Assembly (NCBI GenBank): GCA_905182995.1
Contig: CAJJDP010000059.1
Span: 432,155-496,154 of the forward strand
Length of the DNA stretch: 64,000 nt
Direction: 5' to 3'
Source: Paramecium octaurelia
Taxonomy: Eukaryota > Ciliophora > Oligohymenophorea > Peniculida > Parameciidae
Shown: piece by piece, positions 1 through 13,488 of the stretch
Layout: each line of letters opens with the position of its first letter
Numbering within the stretch: position 1 is the stretch's first letter
The notes under the pieces: generated by a model
The model's database searches: none
What the model was told of the DNA's origin: nothing
The model's input: the letters and a program-made list of their open reading frames with translations, nothing else
Position numbers and translations under genes: made by a program

Positions 1-189
1 TCCTGAACTTATAATCAAGTGTAAGAAATAAATTAAAAACCCTAAGCTCTGAAAATTTTGAATTATATCGAAATAATCTAAATTTTTCTACTTGATAATG
101 ATTTTTAATCTAATATAATCTTATCAATATTTATAATAATAAATTGGATTCTAATTTTAAATATATATATAGAATTTTCATCTATATCA

Positions 190-2249
190 TCAAGAACTAG
201 GTGGGTTTGCTAAATCTTTTTATAACTATATATACCTATACAATCTAATGTGAATTCATCCACATATCCATTCAAGCAATAACAACTGCTTCCCTATTGT
301 GTAAATGTGTCTTCACATTTCAAGCATGTTATTTGATCCAAACATTTTTGACAACCCAATGGACACAATACACACTTTTATTATTCTATGTCAAATATAA
401 AGCCATTATAGCAATTTTGATTCTAAGAGTTCTATTCAATTATCCATTCAGTACAATCATTCTAACTGGGACCAATACACGTTCTGCATAAAGGTGCGCA
501 TCTTTAAATCATAATATTTAGGTTTGAGATTCCAAAACTGAAATAGGTATTAGGTTATGAAATAGACATCATTACCAGAGTTAAGTTATTGGATGAGTGA
601 GCTTTGTCGACTGAAACCTATTGAACTTGACTTTGCATAGAGGAGATTTTAATTGCTGTTTGAGTATCAATTGATATGGAAACGCTATTAGATGAATAGT
701 TTTATTATGTAAACTCAAAAGTAATCAAATTCAATTGCAAAAGAATTTTATAATGAGGTGGTAAATTGGTAAATTACTTTTAGAAGTATTAATTGCCTGT
801 ATCCTTTAATCCACCAAAGTATCTAACACCATTATAAAAAGTTCCAAATTGATTTTAATAAAAAGAGTTGATGCTTCTTGGATTTTTAACAATAAAGTTA
901 CTGATAATATTATCGTCAAAAGCTCTCAATAAGTAGGTAGTTAATGGATATTATTCTGTAGCATCTTTGCAAACTTGACCCTCCAGTGTAGAATAACTGG
1001 GACATGAAGTAACACAAGTTCCTTAATAGAGGTAGTATCCAGCCTTGCAGGCGTTACAAACGAGTTTGCTTTTGCAAGAGTTGCAATTGGCTTGACAATT
1101 TACTGTGTTGATAATGACTTGATTTATTCCCCACAAGATGTTTTCATCACTATTAACACTAATAGTGATATTGGAAATAGGCAATGCATCGATTACATAA
1201 TCGATATGATATAGGATGTAGCCCTGCGATTCTGTCTCGTTGTAAGAGTGTAATGGAGTTACAAGCTTCTGTATCTTGTCTACTTGAACATAGATTGAAG
1301 GGTGCAATTAGGATCTAAATATGTAGATGTCTGCTCGTATTCTTAATGAATGATAATAGAAAGCATTGCTGAATTTGTAATTAATGGATTGGCTCACAAA
1401 GAATTACCCCACAATTTTTACATTCATATTCATATAGAATTTATTAAACAAAGATTGGGTTACTCCATTTTCTATCATGGACCAACCAGTGAAATCATAA
1501 TTGCCCCAAAAGTATTAAGAAACCTATTCCATTTCTAAAATTACAACATTTAAATACTGTCATCGAAAATACACCTGTCAAGATTCTGGTCAAAATATTC
1601 ACTCACTTCGCATTTCCTTATGCATTGATTTTGTTGTACACTTAAGTAGAGTGAGGTGGATGGACATTTACACTCATTTGTCTTTTTACTTAGTTGAGCT
1701 CCGATATAACAGGATCTACATTGGTTCTTTTGGGGTCCCACACATTATGTACATGACTCGTGGCATAATTTGGGTATTACTTAGATGTTTCTGATACCCA
1801 AAGAGAACCCAATTGAATTCTCAAGCTGGAATGCCAAGTTTAAGTCTTGTTAATAATGGATGTATGACTTGAAATAAGTAATAACCTAAGTTGGTTTACT
1901 ATTTAAAAAGAACTATTAGAAATATTTACGTATCACAAAATGGCACTGAATAATCATACCTTACTGAGTATGAATCAATGAGGATGTTGTCTAGCAAAAT
2001 GTTTATAGGTTTATCCACGAATTCCCCTATTAAATAAAAGTCAACAAAAATATCAACAGCGTAATGAGACTCAGCTATACTCATTTAGTAATTGACACTC
2101 GGTTATGTCTAGCTCAGATAATAATAGTCAATTTCGCTGAGTATTGAGCATCTCATTATTTTAGATGATTGAGTAAGTGAAGGATCACTTAATTCTTGAT
2201 AAACTTTTAGAGCATCTAGCAATATAATTAAAGTTATTTACTCATGCAT
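190..2249 (-). CDS. Cysteine-rich extracellular/surface-type protein with growth-factor-receptor-like repeats
   Basis: Four exons (introns near 1946-1964, 1535-1557 and 210-235) give about 663 residues. The frame has many TAA/TAG glutamines and ends at TGA. Cysteine clusters of the furin/GFR type are visible, for example CHESCTQC, CQANCNSCKSKLVCNAC and CPLGCQKCLDQITCLKC. They alternate with blocks rich in aromatic residues and beta structure (YFWGNYDFTGW). The N-terminus MHEQITLIILLDALK is hydrophobic and could be a signal peptide. I see no transmembrane anchor at the C-terminus. Ciliates carry large families of such secreted or surface cysteine-rich proteins, so the family call is fairly safe. 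The exact role is unknown. Confidence 0.8.
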
Positions 2250-2898
2250 GCTAAAATGCCAAAGATAACTAAGATCAACTACATAATAATAATTTATTTG
2301 AAAAATTATTTTATTCCTTGCAATATATATGATCAAACCATTTAATTGAAGTAAATGAGTATAATTATTGCTATTTTAAACAAATTTATTTTCTAATTAC
2401 ATTTTTTATACAACTATTTGATTATTTATTATTCATAAATTTAATTGTCTGAACTCACTCGTAAAACATACCAAAAGTAATTCTGGCTGTGTGATTGTTC
2501 TATTGATCTCTCGAAATTAACACGTAGCTTTCGCCTCTATAGAGTAGGATAAATTTATGGATTATTGTTATTAATTTTGAAACTCATAAGGTTAAAATAT
2601 GTTATATAATCAAGTTAAAATAAGTACAAGCTTGCAATTGTATTTATTCTTTAGGCCAAAAAATAATATTAATAAATCTATGTTCCCTGTTTTGGATTTA
2701 TTTTTTAACTGGAACTCAGCGATAGTCTGAAAGAATGAGGCTTTCATTTATGACAGGATTTTTTTATTGGATTTCAAAAATAAATATATACATAATTTCT
2801 GATGTAAATTTACGGCCCTCATCTAAAAATAACTTTAGTTTTAAAACATAAGCTAATATTGTTGTAATGATTAGATTAATAGTCATTTTCATTAATTT
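2250..2898. other. Divergent intergenic region
   Basis: AT-rich DNA lies between the divergent surface-protein gene and the histidine kinase gene. No other gene is convincing. The kinase frame is already open from about 2803 (the preceding in-frame TGA is at 2800), so an upstream exon or an earlier start cannot be excluded. Confidence 0.5.
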
Positions 2899-5779
2899 AT
2901 GAATTATTAAATACTGTTTTATACTCAAATCATCCAAAACATTTGGTGGATAATATGTTCATGGATTTTTTATAAGCCTTATGAATATTACCTTTGTTTT
3001 CTTTCTTTAAGTAGTATTGTGATACGGATTGCTATATTGATGTTAGAAAGGAAAAATACACACATATTTATTTCAGCAATCCTATATTTGCTCCATAATT
3101 GTATATACACTGAGGCAAGCTTACGGATGCCCATGAATAATCCATTTACAAACCATTCGAATTCCTTGATGATTTTGATCAACTACTTGCACGCAAACAA
3201 GGAATAAAAAGAAAATATTTAAATAATGTCGAAGTTTGGGTTTCCCATATTTTGTTTATTAAGAACCATGTCAATTACCTTTATCAAAGCTAATTATTAA
3301 ATCCTGGAAAGCTGTCTAGTGATACTGATTTTTCTGTGTTTGATTGCAAAGGATGAATTAAAAAGAAAAAAAGAAGCAATTAAAAATTCAGTGAAAGACC
3401 TTGAGTCTCAAGATTAACATAATTTTAATTAAAAATTCATAACATTTTTCCAATCAGATTCAAAGCGACAATCCCTGGGAGCTTCCTTCAAAAAGAGTAG
3501 AACCCATTATTCGCAATACAAAGAGAAGCCAGACATACTCCAAAACATCCCATTATTCAATGAACCTAAAACCTTTGATGAAAACATCAAAACCTCTCTG
3601 CAGTTCCAGAACTTGAAGAAGAGCTTTAACAAGAAGGTTTCAACTATAAGTGTCGACAAATCAGATTAACATCTACACACATTCTTTTAGAACATAATCA
3701 ACAATATCTTTTCCGCAGGAGTGGTGATTCTCAATCAAAACCAAAAGGTGACTTTTATGAACAATAAATGTGAGAAACTGCTCGGTTAGAAGGGATGCGA
3801 AAGAGTTGTGGAAAGTCTCAAGAAAATTATTATCTCCAATTCCTTACATGAAAATGACGAATCTCCCTTGGGACAAATTCCTCCGAGGTCAATGGCTAAA
3901 ATGAACAAAGCCACATTTGAAAGAATCCTTAAGTATTACCATGATAACCTAATGGAATTGGACATTTTTGATGCCTTCCTCTTCCCCCAAAAATATTTAA
4001 ACTAATTCTATCAAAATCTATCACCTAACTCAGAATTTGACTAAAGAAGCAGCCTATCAGAATCAGTAAATGAAACCTTCCTCTAAAGAAAGGATGCTGT
4101 GACCTACGAATACATAATGAACGGAGAAGGAGGCCTTCTAAAGAAGTTAAGAATAGTCATCCTACCCACTTATATGACGAATGCTTAGCAGGAACAACTT
4201 TCGTATCCATCACAATAAAAAGTGCATGTCAGCAGAACGGCCATCCAGGGAGAAAGTGTTCAACCAATCATAGTTATCAAGATCAAGAATATTACTAAGA
4301 AGCACAAGATAGAGCAAATGAACAAGGAGAAGGAGATACACAATTCCTTACTCAAATCGTTTTCGCATGAATTAAGGACTCCTTTAAATAGCAGTTAAGA
4401 AATGCTTGTGATCCTTAAGGACATGATCAAGGATCCCAAACTTTTGGAGTATGTTGAATTCGTTCATATTTCAATAATATTTTTAATCCATTAAATAAAT
4501 GACATTTTAGATTATGCAGCCATGTAATCAAACACTTTCAAATATAGATATTTTGAATTTAAGTCATGTGAGATTGTTGATGAAATAAAATACATCTATT
4601 CTAGTTAATGCAATTCTAAGAAAATTGATTTGCAATTTCAATTTGATGAGAAATCCATTGGCAACATACGATCAGATAAATAAAGAATTATGCAAGTGTT
4701 AATTAATTTAATAAATAATTCCTGTAAGTTTACACCTCAAGGTGGTAAAATTGTTTTATCGTTGAAACTAATAGAATATCCTTTTATCAAATTATAGGTC
4801 AAAGACACAGGCATTGGAATTGGTTCAGAATAATTGTAAAACCTAAGGAAGGTGTTAACAACTTCCATGGGTAAGAGTTTACATAGATCAAGAATTAAAA
4901 AAAGCCTAGGCTTGGGATTGAATATTTCTGCAAGGATCGTAGAAGGGTTGGTGTCAAAGAATGACGGGACTCTTGAAATAATTTCAAAGAATAAAAACAA
5001 AGGAACCAAAATATACTTCATTATTGAGAACTTAATCATTTGTAGAGATGAGTCTGTGAGAAACCCTATGATTTCTGAATACACAACCAAAAATAACACT
5101 TATAAATAATAAATGTCATATTATGAGGGTAGTAAATGCAGTTAAATATTACCACTTTTAAGGCAACTATCAGAAAATTCCAAATTTGAAGCTCCATCTC
5201 CATCTAAGAGGAGTAAAACAACAAAAAGTAGGTTCTAACCAGGCAATCAAGTGGAAAGTTCTTTGGATATGGCAGATAATTATTCCTATCGAATCGATTT
5301 ACCCTTAAGTCCTGAATACTTTTTGTATAAGGATTAAAACAATGATAAAAATTCAATAACAACTTAATGTCAATAATGTGTAAGAGTCTTGATAGTTGAT
5401 GATATACCTTTTAATTAGATAGCTTTAAAAGCTCTTCTCCTGCATTATAACATTAAGGTTGAATAAGCGTATGATGGTTATTAAGCAATTGATTTAGTGA
5501 AGAAACAGTTAGATAAGCATTGTCAATATTATACACTAATCTTTATGGACATTGAAATGCCTGGAATCAATGGCTTTTAGGCTACCAAAGATGTAATTTC
5601 ACAAATTAAATTAGATTCTTAAATTAACAGTTGATTAAACACACATTATAATGTGTTCTGCATATGACACTGAAGAAAACTTTAGAGAAGGAGAAGCAGT
5701 AGGAATGTCAGAGTTCCTACCTAAACCTGTAAATTAAAAGGAATTAGAAAGAATATTAGATAGATTTGGTTTTCTATGA
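2899..5779 (+). CDS. Membrane hybrid sensor histidine kinase with receiver domain
   Basis: Two exons (intron 5593-5614, 22 nt) give about 952 residues. The first ~150 residues hold several hydrophobic segments, as in a membrane sensor. A PAS-like middle follows. The phosphoacceptor box SFSHELRTPLNS is near residue 487, then an N-box (QVLINLINNSCKFTP), a G1 box (VKDTGIGIG) and a G2-like GLGLNIS. The C-terminal receiver has VLIVDDIPFNQ, phosphoacceptor DIEMPGINGF near residue 880, and the lysine in FLPKPVN. The order fits a hybrid kinase that autophosphorylates on His and passes phosphate to its own Asp. Only the last intron shifts the frame, and removing it restores the end of the receiver. 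I chose the start because it precedes the first hydrophobic segment; an upstream exon is possible. Confidence 0.9.
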
Positions 5780-6074
5780 TATTTACTCCTTTTTTCTCGC
5801 ATTTTAAAATCAGCTATTTAATATATAAAGTCTATTGAAAATCTTGTTCAAATATATTCTTATAACTATATTAGAAATTACTTATAAAATAATTGTATAT
5901 TTTATTAAGTGTGATATTCAAATCTTTTTTGAGATTATATATTAATAATTATTAATACTCTGATACATAAATTGTAAATGAATATTCAAATTGAATAGTT
6001 TGCCAAGAAAATATCCCTAACTTCAATGAAATGAACTTAATCTAAAATAACTATTAATTATGACATATTTATAT

Positions 6075-8396
6075 TCAACTAACATAAATTAACTCATTCA
6101 TGTTTTATTGATTTCTTTTCAAATACTCATTATTCATTAAAATCTCAATAACATCTTTGATATCTGTATCTTTTGGTTTAAACATCTTTAATTACTCTTT
6201 TACCGATTGAATCAATTGTTAAAAGGTTAAAGTCTTTTTGCCTTTCATAATTCGAACAATTGCAGCTTAAATAGCAATCTTTCTATCTCCTTAGATATCC
6301 TCTTCTATTAAACCTATATGAAATTGATATACATTAATATTCAACAAATGATTCCAAGATGATGCCCACTCTAAATTTAAGCTTGGGATTTGAGAATTCT
6401 TCATTGAACTTGTAAGCCTATCCATCTCTTATAAGTAACTTCCTGGATTCTAGTAATTTGATTTGGTTTAGGAAATACTAGTTGTTGACTCCAATTGATT
6501 ACTTTATTAATAATTTAAACTTACTGCTAATTGCTCACTAGTTAATGGGTTGTTTTAATCATTAAATTGTAACAAGATTGCACCACCAACAACTCCGATG
6601 ATGACTTTGTATTCTTAATTAGTTCTGAACATCAATTCCATCATGGATATTTGATCTTACCAACTAATTTCTATTCTATAATATATTATTATATTGAGTA
6701 ATACAGTTAATTCTTTTCCTGTTAAGAGTTGAATTTCTGCCTGTAAGCAGCTTTTAATTAGTTCAGAATCAATATATTCTCTAGACCAAGTTGTGGTCTA
6801 ATTTCAGGCCAATATTCTTTTTAAAGTATTTTGGCTTGAATTTCAATATCAGAAATGGATATTTTGTCCTCATTCTTCTACTATTCGTAATCCTTAATCA
6901 TGGACTCAAGTTACTTGGTATGTTCTGGTCCAAAAGTCTTACGAAATTGATCAATGATTTGTTTATCAATATCGGAATGATAATCAAAGAGTGTTAGTAT
7001 TCTTTATGCTAATTTATTTTAATAGTTTCTCAACAATAAGTCCTTGGCTTAAAAGCATTCCAAGAGTTGCATAACCTCTTTTAATTGTTTTTCTTCACCA
7101 ATATCTATTCTTTTAAGAGTAAAAGTGTGAAGTTTTTGCAATAGCGATTCCATGATAAAGTATTGATCAGCATTTGCAGTTATGATTTCAAAAGCTACAC
7201 GTAGATTCGCTAACAGGAACTGATTATTTTCAGCATGTTCGTAGATCAATTTCTTATAAGACTGCTATAAGGAGATTAGTTATTCTAAGAATTTATTTTA
7301 CTATTGAAAATTAAGTTGATAATTACTTGATCTTCCTTCTCTTACTTGATTTTAGTTTAAAGGATTCTGTTTTATCGTTCTGCAATGATTTCCATACCTT
7401 ATTGTATGATGATTTCTTGGAATTTCTTGACAAAAATGTGTGTATTGCTCTTGAAGTGGTCAAAAAAGAATACCAATTAACCAAATTACTAATTTATATA
7501 GAAAATGCTATACTTCATAACAATCCTAAAATATAATATTTTTAAGAGTATCATTATTGTCGGAATTCAAATCTAAAGCATAACTATTTATGATATAATT
7601 GTTAAATAAATCGATTAATTCTTTTTAAAGTTCATTTTGTTCACAGCCAAAGATTAATCTAATTCTACTTAATTCTTCTTGTTTGAATTGAACTAGTGAT
7701 TTTATTTAATCCAAAAAGGACTGTTATTAAAAGTTGCTGTATTATTAGAGATAATAGGTTTTGCTGTCCTCTTTAATTTCCTTTTGAATTAATTAATTAT
7801 TCCCTATATCTTAGAATGCTTTCATGTCATATATGATTTTATATACTCTTTGTAATTACAATTGTTGTTCTTTATCAAGTTGAATTCGATCCTATTTTAA
7901 TTTAGTCTTGAATTCTTCTTTTATTGAAGAAAACAATTTGATGTAGAACGATTCATAAAATTGCTTTTTAGCTTACTACTTCAAATTTGGATATTAAGTC
8001 GTATTATTAGAAACTTCAACAAATGATCGATCCAAATAAGCGAAATAACTTTGAAGAATTCGAGTATGAGTTTCATAAATTTAATGTTAGTAAAGAATTT
8101 CTTCGAGAAAATTTTTTTGCCCTTTCCAACTTTCTTTTGCCAATCCCTCTGAAACTTATAAAAATTTTTGAATATATTCCTTGAATAACTCATACATCAT
8201 CTGTCCTTATTGTTCCCCTTAAACTATATAATTGTATATTTCTCTATTTTTAAAATATAAAATATTACGTATAGAAAGTCATGACCTCCTTTGCAGTATA
8301 TAAATTTTGTTCACCATTCAAGACTTTTTGAATATTGCTCCTTTGATTGTCCATCTTAATTCTCAAATCGCCTCTGATTTTATCATATGTATTCAT
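6075..8396 (-). CDS. Cullin, scaffold of a RING E3 ubiquitin ligase
   Basis: Seven exons give about 724 residues, the usual cullin length. The N-terminal half has cullin repeats (VMTFYTEIYNYI, AYLDRSFVEVSNN). The centre has the cullin-homology segment (KDLLLRNYQNKLAQRIL, then YKFNEEFSNPKLKFRVG). The C-terminal winged helix carries AIVRIMKGKKTLTFQQLI, where the lysine after RIM is the neddylation site of the family. The last residues form the usual C-terminal sheet (EYLKRNQ). Cullins hold the substrate adaptor at the N-terminus and RBX1 at the C-terminus, and are switched on by NEDD8. Introns of 19-29 nt were placed by frame and by similarity to the family. It resembles CUL1 most, but the subtype is not certain. 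Confidence 0.92.
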
Positions 8397-8454
8397 AAAA
8401 AATTGAAATTTAAATATTAATCATATTTTATAAAAAATATACATCTTTTCAATT

Positions 8455-10076
8455 TCACAACTTAGCTCTCTGTCTATTAAACAACCCATTCATCGTATAA
8501 TTCTTATTCTCCACTGGAAGCTTTTGCTTTTCAACAATCCACTTCAAATCAGTGAAATTTCCACTCTTCCAAGATCTCAATAAATCAGTTGGCTCCTCAT
8601 CTACAGGCGGTTAGACGTTTTCTTTCAAAATGAATTTCTACAACCCATAATGGAATGTCATCATATAAGATCTAATATATTGTGCAATACATACCTCCAT
8701 TCCATCTCAGTCACATCCAACAAGAAGATGCCCTACTCATCCCTTGACAGGCAATTCATTAATTGTAAGACATTCTCCTATGAAAACACCCACTCATTCC
8801 TATTGAAATGTTTGAAAGTCTTATTGATGGTGTCAGCCTTATCAATAACCTTGAGATAACGATCAGCATTCTTCTTCTAAGTTGGGTTTCCAAACGTGTC
8901 AGCAAAGGTCTTCAATGCCAAAGCTCCCATCTTCCTTTTGAAATTCATGTATCTATAATAGCACAGATTATTATTGATCTCAATGGTACATGGGGAGACT
9001 TTGACACTTGGAGGATTGGCATTCCAATATTCAAAACAAGTATCTTTGGTCAATCTCCAAGGAGCAGGATTCCTAGCACTGGTACCACAATGGTAAATTT
9101 AGAAATTATTCTTATTTGCCTCGTAAGCTCCTGCCACCAGAATCATGTCAGATACAAAATCAACTGGGACTTGATCTGTAATCAAATTCTCCTTTCCTTT
9201 ATAGATTTTGACCAATCCAATTCCTGCGAAAAAGATCACAGCTGCACCTCCAACCAAGTTATCAATCTTTTTTTATAAGAATCGATATTACCCAACCAGG
9301 GATTGGATCTCTGAATGAGCATCCGACTATTGTTGGTCTCACTATCGTGATTTGCATGTTGGGAGGTCTCAATTAAGCCAACATCTATTCCGCCAAGTTC
9401 TTCGTGAATGTGTAGGTGTTTGGAAATTTGTCTAGTGCCAATTTTTATTGTTTCTCATCGAAATTTTAGGAAGATCTATATAACATCGAAACAAAGGACT
9501 CGACATCTTTTTGGGGGTGATAGATCTTTTCCTCGATGAATCTTTGTAATTCAACAATAAATTATACCCAAATTTATCACTGTTTACATAGGCAGTCGAT
9601 ACATGGATGAAATTCTCTAAATGTTTACATTGCTTAGCTAACTCCAACACTTTTTGCACTCCATAATAATTGATTTCCAAGGCAACCTTGATTGGGGAGT
9701 TGAAGTCAACACTGGCAGCACTATTTATGATAATATTGACATTTTCTATGAGCTCCTGTGTAACTTCCTTACTGAGTCCCAAATGAGGCTTGATTAGATC
9801 TCCATCCACTGGTTTCACGACCTACTCAATAAAATTCTGAAAATCCGCTCCTTTTTGTTTACGAATCCTGTCAAAACATTGAGAATTGATAATCTCCTTA
9901 TTGAATCTCTCCGTCACTGATTGCCCTTTCTTTGCTCTCACCAAAACGTAAACTCTCTTAACTTCCAAAACTCTTAAAATCTTCTCCAATATAACTTTGG
10001 CCACAAAGCCTGTGCAGCCAGATACCAATAAGGATTTTCCCTTGTAGAAGTTAAGACAACTTATGTTTGTAGTCAT
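8455..10076 (-). CDS. FAR: Fatty acyl-CoA reductase (alcohol-forming)
   Basis: Four exons (introns of 26, 25 and 23 nt) give about 515 residues, typical of eukaryotic FAR enzymes. The N-terminal Rossmann domain shows LLVSGCTGFVAKVILEKIL (NADPH binding), RVYVLVRAKKGQ and the substrate-pocket region NSAASVDFNSPIK. The catalytic SDR pair is in TYTFTKNLAEQ (YxxxK), followed by ITIVRPTIVGCSFRDPIPGW. The C-terminal FAR_C part follows. The enzyme reduces long-chain acyl-CoA to fatty alcohol with NADPH, for wax or ether-lipid synthesis; ciliates are rich in ether lipids. The gene ends 58 nt from the cullin start and begins 34 nt from the next gene. No obvious C-terminal membrane helix stands out. Confidence 0.92.
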
Positions 10077-10110
10077 AATTAAATTATATTAATTTTTATA
10101 TCTTAATATT

Positions 10111-10340
10111 TCAGAGCTGTCTATTAAAGGCCTCTTGATTTTCATTGAAAGCAAATCCAGCAAAGAGACCTGCACTCAAATTACGTATAAATGCTCTTCT
10201 CTTGAAAAATACTGAGGCAGCAACACCTACAAAGTATCCTAATTTGCGATTACACATATACGCATACCAACTGTAGTGTAGGTAACAAAATCAAAAGCTG
10301 ACTTATTCAATTAAGTGTCTAATTTAAGTTGTCTATCCAT
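10111..10340 (-). CDS. MIC10: MIC10-like inner-membrane protein of the MICOS complex
   Basis: One 29-nt intron joins two exons into only 66 residues. The sequence has the layout of MIC10: a short soluble N-terminus, a glycine-containing membrane segment (TTVGYFVGVAASV), a positively charged turn FFKRRAF and a second small-residue segment (LSAGLFAGFAF). MIC10 bends the mitochondrial inner membrane at crista junctions by oligomerising through its glycine motifs. The glycine spacing is looser than in animals and yeast, so the call rests on size, topology and the KRR turn. The gene sits 34 nt downstream of the reductase start on the same strand. Confidence 0.65.
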
Positions 10341-10565
10341 TTTTATAATAAATTTAATTAAAAAATAATATATTTGTATTAACAACTAATTAATATAGAA
10401 TTGGGTGAAGTAAAATTATAAATCTGACAACCAATCCTCTCCCACCAATTTTCCCACTTCAATCTTCTTTGTCGACCCTAGTCATTCCTAAAATCATTGA
10501 GAATAACGCATCCTCTTAAAGTATGTACATCCAAATCTATATACAATTTTGGTAGCTCATAAGAT

Positions 10566-10837
10566 TCAATGCAAGATTTGCAAGTATTAGGATAGAAATC
10601 CAATGAATTGTAAATATTAAACCCAATCCCGCCACTTCCTTATTTTAACAGTGTCTTTTATATAATTCATAACTTCCTCCTAAATTCTATAACTAAATCA
10701 ATATCTAACAATCTGGAAAATTTTAAGAATTACTTTGTCTTAACTTCTGATGCAATAGGATGATCTTAAAAAAGGGGACAATCATCAAGATTGCCCATTA
10801 TTTGTGGATCTTTATTAGTTAGTAAGTGAATGCGCAT
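10566..10837 (-). CDS. Small unknown protein (82 aa)
   Basis: ATG at 10837 opens a frame containing NLDDCPLFQDHPIASEVKTK. It needs one 23-nt intron (10687-10709) to avoid an early TGA, and then reads EEVMNYIKDTVKIRKWRDW to a TGA at 10566. The length is divisible by three. I do not recognise a family. A further open stretch with CKSC and LDVHTLRGC continues down to about 10459 in another frame, so the true 3' end may be different if one more intron exists. Confidence 0.5.
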
Positions 10838-11097
10838 GTAGAATTGCAACAGTAATGTGGATGAATAAGATTTGAATTTTCAAATAATATTATTAATTGT
10901 ACAAAAGAAGAATTTTTCGATAGGAATAATAGGTAAGCACAGCAATATTGCACTATTTTATCTTTGTGTTATTATTTTATGATAAAAATTAATGTGTAAT
11001 AATGACTTACTTATTATTTAAAATAATATGGCATATTAAGGATTCTTAAGTGACAAATGTTTTTCATTGAATATCTTTTAAATTAATTTCTTGAAAG
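10838..11097. other. Divergent intergenic region before glutamine synthetase
   Basis: 260 bp of AT-rich DNA separate the small minus-strand gene from glutamine synthetase. It should hold both promoters. No specific element can be named. Confidence 0.4.
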
Positions 11098-12325
11098 ATG
11101 ACAGAAACCATTGAAAATTTAAGAGATTTTAACTATTATCCATTCTCTTCGAACATTAATAGTAAGTACGTATTGGCAGAATATATATGGATTGATGGAA
11201 CAGGAGAAAAATTGAGATCCAAAACTAAAGTAAGTTGGTATATGTCAAGTTAAGGTCTATTTGAACCCCATAAAAAACCTTGATGATCTGGAATGGTGGA
11301 CATATGATGGATCATCGACAGACTAAGCTGTTACTAAATTTTCAGAAATATATCTAAAACCAGTTTGCATGGTCAAAGATCCTTTTAGAGGTGATCCTCA
11401 TCTATTGGTCCTTTGCGAAACATATTTGCCTGATAAAAAAACACCCGCAAGGTATAATTTTAGGTATTCAAATTTACACTATTTAAAGATGGCTATCGAA
11501 TTTAATTATGGAGAAAGCTAAAGAGCACAAGCCTTGGTTTGGTATTGAGTAGGAGTATTTCCTCTTCAAACGTACGGGCACAACACACTTGTGGCCATTG
11601 GGTTGGCCAAATGGAGGATTCCCGTATCCTCAGGGTAGATACTATTGTTCCATTGGGGAGAGAAACAATTTTGGAAGAGCCCTTGCTGAGGCCCACTTGA
11701 GAGCGTGTTTGAATGCTGGACTGAAGATAGCAGGGTTGAATGCAGAAGTGGCTCCATCCCAATGGGAATTTTAAATAGGAATAGCAGAGGGAATAGAGAT
11801 TGGAGATCATATGTGGTTGGCAAGATATATTTTGGAAAGGATTGGAGAGGAGTTTGGCATAGATATCAATTACGACCCAAAGCCAATACAGGGTGATTGG
11901 AATGGTAGCGGAGCACATTGCAATTATTCGACTGAAACTACTCGAAGTGAAGGGGGTTACAAATATATCGTTGAGAAATTAATGCCAATCCTTGAGAAAT
12001 AACACAAGGACATGATCAGATTATATGGAATCAACAACCAATTGAGATTGACAGGGAAGCACGAGACAGGGAGATATGATTCCTTCTCTTGGGGTGATGG
12101 TGCCAGAGGGTGTTCGATCAGAGTGCCGATAATAACGAAAGAATTAGGATAAGGGTATGGAATCACATTATTTATTGTAGATATTTTGAGGACAGGAGAC
12201 CAGCAGCCAATATAGATCCATATTTAGTGTCTGCAGCGTTGGTTGACGTTACATGTTTAAATAGCGAGCATTTGCCATAATTGTTGTAGGTGTTTGAAAC
12301 ATCTTAAAAGGCTCTTCAAGCATGA
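11098..12325 (+). CDS. GS: Glutamine synthetase, eukaryotic type II
   Basis: Four exons with introns of 25, 25 and 26 nt give about 383 residues. It converts glutamate, ammonia and ATP to glutamine in cytosol or mitochondria. All signature segments are present in order: [97 protein letters not shown] and [10 protein letters not shown]. These contain the metal- and glutamate-binding residues. Length and motifs match the decameric type II family. Intron 11230-11254 carries an in-frame stop when retained. No mitochondrial presequence is evident. This is one of the safest calls in the window and a good proof of the TAA/TAG glutamine code. Confidence 0.97.
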
Positions 12326-12394
12326 CATCAATGTATATTTAAAAACTCATCATTAGAAGCATTCTAAATTATATTTATATTAATTGAATTTATA

Positions 12395-13411
12395 ATGTCA
12401 ATAACTGTTTCAACATGCCAATAAATCTGTGGTTCCCCGTTGAATACTAGTACTGCAAAGAACTTGTGGACATTCTCTAAATCCGATAGATTTGGAAACT
12501 TGGCTAATCCAGTTAAGTATTCATGATTGATCTAATCATTGTAGTTGCGGTAAAGCATTTTACGATTTGCCTAGTCAGATAGAAAAGAGAGCGGCAGGAA
12601 TTGGAAAAGGAACCAAGTAATTTCTAACTATTTAATTTAAGAACTGACTTTACAAAGGTGGCATTCGCAACTCCTTCCCCATAATAATACAACTTATCTA
12701 GCGACGTCGAATCAAATCTAAAGAAATAGAAGGGCAACAAATTTGGAATGAGCAGAGAAAAAATGGCTAGTACAGGAATCCTTGGGAACTTAAATTTAAA
12801 AACTCCAGGTAAAATTGAGTCATCAATCTATCTCTTGCAGCTCCTGGAACCTATGATTTGGGATCTACCTTGAGTGATATTAGGTACTCGATGAGACAGA
12901 GACCTAAAACCAACTTCATGGTCTTGACAAGCAAGGAAATACCAGGACCTGGAACCTATGAATCTCTACCTGCAGTTAATGCTGTGGGAAAATACCCAAT
13001 TTCGAAATACAATAATTCATGTGCTACTCTATTCAATCCCAAGAATTCGAAGCGCTTCGTCAAAGACTTTTGTAATTGTCTAATACCATATTTAAGCGAC
13101 TAATTTATATGCTCCTGGACCAGGCACTTATCCAGTCGATAAGACAGGAATTCAAAAAGTAAGCTGAATGTACTAATGATAGGATGGCAATTACTTCATT
13201 TCTAAATTCCATTCTTCCAATGTTAGGAGTTTTCCCAAAGAATCCAGAAGAACTGGTTCTGTTGGTAAAGGTATTCCCATCAATTTATGAACAAGCTGGC
13301 ACACCGGCTCCTGGCAGCTATAGATTGCCTTCCGATTTCGGGTACTACGAATCCAGACACAAAGCCAATAGGAGTGCTGGAGACATGGGAGAAAATAAAG
13401 CTTAATAATGA
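12395..13411 (+). CDS. ODF3/SHIPPO-like protein with PGPGxY repeats (axonemal)
   Basis: Seven exons (introns of 28, 25, 32, 25, 24 and 25 nt) give about 285 residues. The mark of the family is the repeated STPGR-type motif: APGTYDLGS, IPGPGTYESLP, APGPGTYPVD and APGSYRLPS. Such proteins are luminal or surface proteins of ciliary and flagellar microtubules. Motifs are spread over separate exons, and each intron removal restores the next repeat. A second member lies at 23527-24331 on the other strand. Function in this cell is inferred from the family: stabilising axoneme or cortical microtubules. Confidence 0.85.
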
Positions 13412-13488
13412 TTATCAAAATATCAATTAATGTATACATACACACAAAAATATATAGATTTTATTATTAATAATATATATATAATACA

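Noticed and set aside
1..189. Possible end of another gene at the left edge
   Set aside because: No frame with protein-like content was found; probably the 3' flank of the surface-protein gene.
11502..12166. Several minus-strand frames opposite glutamine synthetase
   Set aside because: Antisense shadows of a strongly conserved gene.
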